The notes under the pieces were generated by a model. The model ran no database searches and was not told where the DNA came from. It saw only the letters and a list, made by a program, of their open reading frames with translations. A program made the position numbers and the translations under genes. Below, one piece after another: positions 57,369-64,000 of a DNA stretch of 64,000 nucleotides (within the stretch, counting starts at the first letter, position 1; each line of letters starts with the position of its first letter). Origin of the DNA: Saccharina japonica (lineage: Eukaryota > Sar > Phaeophyceae > Laminariales > Laminariaceae); the NCBI GenBank assembly GCA_008828725.1, contig MEHQ01001114.1, positions 478,748 to 542,747 on the forward strand, given 5' to 3'.

Positions 57369-57458
57369 TAGTAAATAGGACCTACGGTGCACACTAAAAT
57401 CTATATATTCCCCTGTTTTTACGAAATATATTAGGTCCTATTTACTATGGCCCCCCGT
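57369..57458. mobile_element. Family K small foldback element
   Basis: AGTAAATAGGACCTACGGTG ... TTAGGTCCTATTTACTATGG with inverted ends about 90 bp apart. Confidence 0.65.
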
Positions 57459-57784
57459 CATAAATATACCATCTATCAAATTTAATAGTAGTAATACCTC
57501 TTTCAACCACACAATATACCCGTATGTGTAATTGGGCTAACAACGTGGTACCTGCAAACATGTTTCTCTTTAATGCCCCCCTTGGTTATTGCTGGTGTCG
57601 CCTTTAAGGCCTCGAAATGCCGACGGTGATGACGGGCATGCGCGTAGCCTTAGCAATGTAGCCGCAACCGCGTCTTTGGCCGCCACGGGGAAGCCCCCCT
57701 TGTTGGAAATATTGAAATATTTAGGCTCATTTGGGAAATAATGTGGTATCCTGGTTATAAAATATATACCGGGTACATGTTCAT

Positions 57785-57970
57785 ATATTACAGTACAGGA
57801 CACCTAATAATAAGAAACAGGAAATATGAACCAGGCTGAATTTCTTTATTGGGGGGGGCTGCTTTCTACACTAATTTCAAGATAACGACTCCCGAATTTC
57901 CTATTTTCCTCTGAATATCAGCCTGGCTTTCTTATTAGCCTGGTTCTTATTAGGTGTCCTGTACTGTATA
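57785..57970. mobile_element. MITE-D copy, well preserved
   Basis: TACAGTACAGGACACCTAAT ... TTAGGTGTCCTGTACTGTA: ends nearly perfect over about 30 bp, core as in other copies. Confidence 0.85.
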
Positions 57971-59888
57971 GCATGTATTTGATGTTTTTTGTTTATCATG
58001 GCAGTGTTCATTTTGAACGAAAAATAAACACATATATAATACGTACATACCTGGTACCTGATATCTGGTACGGTATTTTATTATTGTGGTGTACATTATT
58101 TTTACTTAGGTATGGGGATTACTGTCGTCCTAGGTACAGCCACGTTCCCTGGCCGGAGGGCCGCATACTCCCCCCCCCCTATTTTTCGATTGTGAAAAAA
58201 GACTGGTACTTGTGGCGCCGGCGTTGTGTTTGTGGTATTAGACTCTCGTGGTCGAAGTTTGGTTCATGATGGTGGGACCAACAACATCACAGCTGCACAG
58301 GAGCGAGCGGTGGGCGGCTGTTAGTTGACAGTGGGCATACACATAGACCGTACGTAGACCGTTTGTTGGCGAGTAGACCGCAAAATGAGCTTAGACGAAA
58401 ACAAAACATTAGAGTGGAGTCGGTCACCAACGAAACAAAAAGAGAAGCGCTGACGACGTACGTACGGTGGACGCTCTATACACGCAGCCCAATTAGGTAA
58501 CGTATTGGCAAGCATCGGTCATGAATTTTGCCCCGAAACATCCCGTTGGACGTACCCCCAAACCACCGCCACTCCCCGTTTTGTTTCGGAAAAGGGAGTG
58601 AAAACATGTTGGGGGGTGGGGCAATGTATCGTGGATGTGGGGCAAACCCGCCGGGTTTTACCCGCGGGTGTCTAAACGGGTACCCGTTTGCCAAGTACCC
58701 GCGGGTACTGAAATACCCGATTCGGCAAACGGGTATGACCGTGGCGGGTATACCCGCCGGGTACCCGGGTACACTAACATTATTAGCGGGGTGCAGCTCA
58801 GATGGATACACAGCACTCATTAAAAATATATATATGTGTCCAAACGTTCTCTGGTTCCCTCACGGGCCGTTTGGGGTGCTAGTATGACGTACCAGAAGAA
58901 AAAACGCGGATATATAAGTACGTTCACGTGAGAGGTAACTAATTGCTGACACAAACCGGCTGAAGGCGAAGACATAATAAACCGACTACTATTTGTCTTG
59001 CAGTACGTAGTTTGTGAGACCTAAAGAAGACAGATTATCATGTTCGGAAGTTCTTACTCTGTTTCTCAGTCGTTTTTATATCTATATATCTGTTGGGGGA
59101 AAGGCCCACTCGCGCCTACTCGACAACGTGTTTACTAAACATCCCGGTGTGCGTCGCATCGGAATTCCGACAACTTATCATCATGGATGGATGGTTTGAA
59201 AACGCGTTGCCTCCAGAAGCACCACCTCGCGCGCGTGCGGCGCTCTTCAAACGACTGAATTTTCCTATTGGAATCTTCTGTTTATTTGCTGCGTGTTAAA
59301 GGCTCCCTTGCTTTTTTTTCGTTTCGCCTATTCAGTGCCTATGATTGGGCGTTCTAATGTTGACCGCAAACTCGATATACGAAACAGAGATCGCGCACGA
59401 TGGGTCTGCTGGGTCTGCTTTAACATTAAGTTATAGGTCTGCTCTTTGGTCCCCCCTATCCTCCGCGATGATCGATGCTGTTTATAATCGTATCGACTTG
59501 TTTCCATCGTCCACGTCAAAACAAAAAAGTTGTACGTATTGTATATATATAATAAATATATATAAATGTATTATATACCGGTATATATATGAGCAATGAA
59601 TCGGCAAATCATCTCATAATATGAAACGGTAACAAATTATTTCAAAAATATCAAACGGGAACACAAAAAAAGTGAGGTACACGTACGTACAGTTATAATA
59701 TAATATGATACCTGCACAGCAAAGTGGAGGTCCTCCAGTTAGGCGGTCTGTGTATGATAAGCGGTATCCCGATACAAATACGCTTGGCGCCATTGGGGCA
59801 TTGCAATCATAACCTGGAATGGATAAGGGGGCTTTCTCCAATTAGTTAGGCGGTCATATTGCGCTGGCACGCCACCACCATACTGATA
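57971..59888. other. Intergenic DNA with GGGTACCC-rich patch
   Basis: About 58640-58785 is packed with GGGTACCC / CCCGCGGGT words like the subterminal parts of the hAT elements at 59.9-62.9 kb, possibly a solo end. The rest shows no gene or repeat I recognise. Confidence 0.4.
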
Positions 59889-59896
59889 CTGTACAC

Positions 59897-61301
59897 TAGA
59901 GGTGCTACCCGACGAGTACCCGCCTTAAACGGGTACCCGCTTAAACCGGAAAACCCCGGGTACTCGCGAGTATTTACGTCTATTTCGGGCGGGTACCCGG
60001 GTACCTGTTTAACAGCCGGGTACCCATAAAAAAACCTGGTACCCGGGTACCCGGCACATTGTTTATCAGGTTTGGTCCTTAACGCTGCAACGGATAGACT
60101 CGAAGAGGGTTGTTATACAACATTCGGCACAACAACCCTGTGCCATAGTAGTGATTTTCATACAACAATACCACCAAAACAACAGACTACACGCCACAAA
60201 AGCATCCAACGACATGTATTATATATAGGATTATATGAAATCGTGAGTTCGAAGCACAGGCGGGTCAGCCATAATATATAACAAGGCACAGCGGAATAAA
60301 TTTGCGATGCGCGAGGTTGAAAACATAAAATGGTGGCGGGGATGAAAGTTACTTGATTTTTGTGGGACAAATACAAATTACTTGATTTTATTACAAGTTA
60401 TTTTTTACTTCATATTAGTACAGGTGGTCATAAATCACTTGGTTTCAGTATGGGTGACCTAAAATGACTTCATACGAAGTATTACTATTAAATTGTCGTT
60501 AAAAAATACAAAACAGTATAACGGGTTCATATTCAGGTGAATTTGATTATGGGTTAGGGTAACCTTTTGTTTCTCGCAAGTTATTACATTTTATACTGCG
60601 GGCAAAAAAAAGTACAATTTTGTGTCGAGGATGATATTTACTTAATTTTAGTGGGACTAATAAAACATTAGTTGATTTTAGTACAAATTACATTGTTTTA
60701 CTTTATATTAGTATAGGTGGTCAGAAAACTCTTGGTTTCAGTATTAGGGACCTTGAATGACTTTATATAATTATATCTCAGTCGATCAAAACTACAAAAC
60801 ATAAACATTACTCGTATAACGGCCTGCCTCGTAACGTGCGCTTTTGTGTGCAAGTGCGACGCGCCCGAACTTGCGGCAACGCCGGCGGAGTCTTCGGAGG
60901 GCTCACCTTCGCCCTCTGATAGGTTAGATCCTTGGCTGCTTTAGCTGCTACTGCTGCTGGAGTGCTGTCGGTGCATGCTCATTACGCTGCCGGTCCTGCA
61001 CTGCGTACCTCTAAGCTGGTGTAACACGTGAGGCATTGTGAGAAAGCATTATTTTCATTTTGAAAAGGGTTTCGTGGAGAAATGTACGAAATACTGGTAC
61101 TACCCAGGGGACGTGAATTAGGGGATGATAAGGTGTCATCCCGGGAGTTTCCAACGTAAACTAACGGGTACCCGGGTACCCGGGTACCCGGGGCCCAAAT
61201 ACTCGGCGAGTATAGAGTGTTACTCGTTCCCTTGACGGGTAATAGCAAGCCGGGTAATACTCGCGAGTACCCGGGTAATTGGCAAAAGGGTAACACCTCT
61301 A
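59897..61301. mobile_element. hAT-type element, copy 1 (8-bp duplication)
   Basis: TAGAGGTG...CACCTCTA termini fit the hAT consensus, and the flanks are a perfect 8-bp duplication CTGTACAC (59889-59896, 61302-61309). The subterminal ~150 bp at each end are dense in GGGTACCC, as expected for transposase-binding repeats. 1405 bp, no intact transposase. The minus strand near 60830-60975 reads as a Ser-rich segment like that of copy 2, perhaps the first coding exon left from an autonomous parent. Confidence 0.9.
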
Positions 61302-61466
61302 CTGTACACCCCTTTGCAAGAGTACTGTACATCTATGTCGTTTACGTACGTACGTACTTACGTACGCGAATACAGACAGCAATTAATTCACTATAATATG
61401 TATGAGTATTTATAACAATGTACCCAGGGGTCAAAATCGAAAACTTTCGAATGTAAAACTGAGCAG

Positions 61467-62868
61467 TAGAGGTGTTACCCGGCGAGTACCCGTATTTAAC
61501 GTGTACCCGCTTAAACCGGAAAAAAATACCCGGGTACTCGCGGGTATTTACGTCAGTTTTAGGCGGGTACCCGAGTACCCGTTTAACAGGCGGGTACCCG
61601 TCTAACAGCCGGGTACCCGGGGACCCGGGACATTGTTTATCGGGATTGGTCCTTAACGCTGCGACGGGTAGACTCGAAGAGGGTTGTTATACAACATTCA
61701 TCATAACAACATTCATCATAACAACCTTGTGCCATAATGATTCCCATACAACAATACCACCAAAACAACAGACTACACGCCACAAAAGCATGGAATGACA
61801 TGGAATATATGATTATATCAGTTCGCGAGTTTGAAGCACAGGCGGGTCAGCCATAATATAACAAGGGACAGCGGAATAAATTTGCGCCGCGCGGGGTTAA
61901 AAAAATAATTGTGGCGGGGATGAAGGTTACATGATTTTAATGGGACAAATACAAACTACTTGATTTTATTACAATTTGTTTTTTACTTCATATAAGTATA
62001 GGCGGTCATAAAGCACTTGGTTTCAGTATAGGTGACCTTAAATGACCATATTACTATTCAATTGTCGTTAAAAAATGCTAAACAGTATACTGTAACGGGT
62101 TTATATTTAGGTGAACTTGATTATGGGTTAGGTTAACCTTTTGTTTCTCGCAAGGTATTACATTTGATAATGCGGTTGGAAAAAAACAAATTGTGTCGGG
62201 GATAATATTTACTTGATTTTAGTGAGAGGAATAAAAAGTAGTTGATTTTAGAGCAATTGCATGTTTTACTGCATATTGGTATAGGCGGTCAGAAAACTCT
62301 TGGTTTCAGTATGAGGGACCTTTAATGGTATTCTACTACTCGTTCATTGTTGATGAAAACTACAAAACATTAGAACGGCCTGATTCGTAACGTGCGTTTT
62401 TGTGTGCGTGTGCGACGCGTCCGAACTTGCGGAAACGCCGGCGGAGTCTTGGGAGGGCTCGTCTTCGCCCTCCGATAGGTTAGACCCTTGGCTGCTTTGC
62501 CTGCTACTACTGCTGCTGGACTGCTGGCGGTGCATGCTCAATACGCTGCCCGTCCTGCACTGCGTACGTCTAAGCTGATGTAACGCGTGAGGCTGTGAGA
62601 CAGTAAATTTTCATTTTGAAAAGGGTTTCGTGGAGAATATGTACGAAATACCTGGTACTACCCAGGGGACTTGATTTAGGGGATGATAAGGTATCACCCC
62701 GGGAGTCTCCAACGTAAACTAACGGGTACCCGGGTACCCTTTTAAACCGGGTACCCGGGGCCCAAATACTCGGCGAGCATGAAGTGTTTGTCGTACCCGT
62801 GACGTGTATTAGCAAGCCGGGTAATACTCGCGAGTACCCGGGTAATTGGCAAAAGGGTAACACCTCTA
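61467..62868. mobile_element. hAT-type element, copy 2 (8-bp duplication)
   Basis: Same termini, order and length (1402 bp) as copy 1, with its own perfect 8-bp duplication CTGAGCAG, so it inserted independently rather than by tandem duplication. The minus-strand frame at about 62390-62540 encodes MHRQQSSSSSSRQSSQGSNL and an acidic stretch, shared with copy 1. Lacks the catalytic part of a hAT transposase. Confidence 0.9.
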
Positions 62869-62876
62869 CTGAGCAG

Positions 62877-63500
62877 TGCTCGATGAACAGCTGGCGAAAC
62901 GTATACACTTGACGGCAAGGGGTAGGCAGCAGCGGCCCCCTGAGGTGTCGGGCGTCGCGCCAGTAAGGTAGAGGGGGCGTTTTTTCTGTTGCAGCGGGGG
63001 CCCAGCGTGTCGGGTTTCTTGTTTTTTTTTAGAATCTCGGCCTGTCTTTCTTATTACCCTGTTTCTCACTTTGTGCCCTGTACTATTCAATAATACTGTA
63101 CGAGTAATACCAACCCAGGGTTGGATTCCGCCTCGCTTCGTTTTATTTTGTTTTTTTGTTTTGCTTTTTCCATGGCTGTGGGCGCCCCTATGATATGGCG
63201 TTTTCGTGGCTGTGGACGACCCTCTATGCGCGATATGTATGTACCAGGTATATAAAATAATATATGTATGTATATAAATACGTATTTATATATGTGGAGG
63301 ATAGGGTACGTAGACATCGTCAATTTGAGATCACAAATGCCAACCATGAAGATACGTTAACCAACGTCGGGTCTTCGAGGCCTGCCATCATGGATGGCCC
63401 TTCATATGGTTGACTTCGGCAATTCAAACCCAGAACGCTACCAGGGAGTGCCCCACTCCCACGCCCTCTTACCTATGATATATCTCCTTGCTATTAATAG
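62877..63500. other. Intergenic DNA with MITE-D end
   Basis: A partial MITE-D end (AGAATCTCGGCCTGTCTTTC ... TTTGTGCCCTGTACTATT) lies at about 63030-63085. AT-rich GTATATAT runs near 63240-63295. No gene. Confidence 0.4.
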
Positions 63501-63507
63501 ATGCGAA

Positions 63508-63604
63508 GGAGGTTTTGTGGAGGAACCTCCTTGCCATCGAACGAGGTTTTGTGGAGGAACCTCCTTGCCATCGAACGAGGTTTTGTGGAGGAACCTCCTT
63601 GCCA
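63508..63604 (+). repeat. Tandem repeat of hairpins, 34-bp unit x3
   Basis: GAGGTTTTGTGGAGGAACCT plus CCTTGCCATCGAAC repeats three times. Each unit can fold (GAGGTT/AACCTC). Confidence 0.9.
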
Positions 63605-64000
63605 CGTATAAGGAAGAATAGTGCGCGTCAAGGCCTCGGCCAATCGAAACCTGCCCAAGACCCCGACACGGACGACATCATCTGAGGAGGCGAACTCCAT
63701 AATGGCGTCGACGATGAGATAACGCTGAGCATTACGTGCATTGCTGAATGTGCACGTTATGATATATATAATATGTACAATATATATATATGCCATATAT
63801 ATTTAATAGCTTTTTGGTTTTCATTTTTGTTAACATATGTGTATGGGATCAGGGTGCTTGGTGGGCTTCCGGCGGGTCGTTTGGAGCGTTAATTTTATTT
63901 CTGCACCTTGTGGATGGGTGCAAGGGGCCAAGAGGGATGGACCACCCACTGCGGCTTGGGGCCACCAAGCGGGTTCAGGAAAGGTTCGCACCACCTATAG
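63605..64000. other. Window end, nothing recognised
   Basis: A TATATATA run (about 63755-63800), then GC-richer DNA without a recognisable ORF. Confidence 0.3.

Overview
The window reads as nuclear DNA of an intron-rich eukaryote with a repeat-packed genome. It holds one split protein gene on the minus strand, a remnant of a LINE, and many small non-autonomous DNA transposons, tRNA-derived SINEs and inverted-repeat elements. No bacterial-style operons, rRNA genes or convincing free-standing tRNA genes were seen. Introns of 0.5-2 kb and a bacterial-type family 2 glycosyltransferase would fit a stramenopile such as a brown alga. That assignment is inference only; no marker gene settles it.

Region 2.8-16.3 kb (minus strand): an 11-exon gene for a processive family 2 glycosyltransferase of the cellulose-synthase-like kind. 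I assembled it by matching splice sites, codon phases and family motifs. The coding length is 1941 nt (646 residues plus stop). Every junction keeps phase, and the catalytic signature (DDG, DAD, SED, QQYRW) is complete. All introns have GT-AG borders except one that appears to start with GC. Most introns are swollen by transposons: MITE-A copies lie in introns 1, 3 (a nested pair), 4, 6 and 9, and MITE-D sits in intron 7.

Region 16.4-25 kb: no recognisable gene; family H, MITE-A (one copy split by a MITE-B with a TA duplication), microsatellites and a short foldback element. Region 25.0-25.7 kb: 3' end of a LINE reverse transcriptase (minus strand), decayed. Region 26-38 kb: SINEs, family H, MITE-A, family I and long stretches where I see nothing.

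Region 38-41.3 kb: two Mutator-like elements with 9-bp target duplications, one carrying a SINE and a ~496-bp near-perfect palindrome, followed by a MITE-A interrupted by a hAT-like MITE. Region 41.6-52 kb: MITE-A, B, D, F and I copies, SINEs and an interstitial TTAGGG array. Region 52-58 kb: an 870-bp Mutator-like element and a ~1.06-kb palindrome embedded in MITE-D copies. Region 59.9-62.9 kb: two 1.4-kb hAT-type elements, each with a perfect 8-bp target duplication, 165 bp apart. Region 63.5 kb: a tandem array of small hairpins.

The most unusual signal is distributed: very short insertions bounded by TA (TA-TTAA-TA, TA-CTG-TA, TA-CTCG-TA, TA-CGAAG-TA) separate otherwise alignable repeat copies. 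The matching words (TATTAATA, TACTCGTA, TACTGCTGTA, TACCTGGTA) recur far more often than chance. They look like excision scars of TA-targeting transposons.
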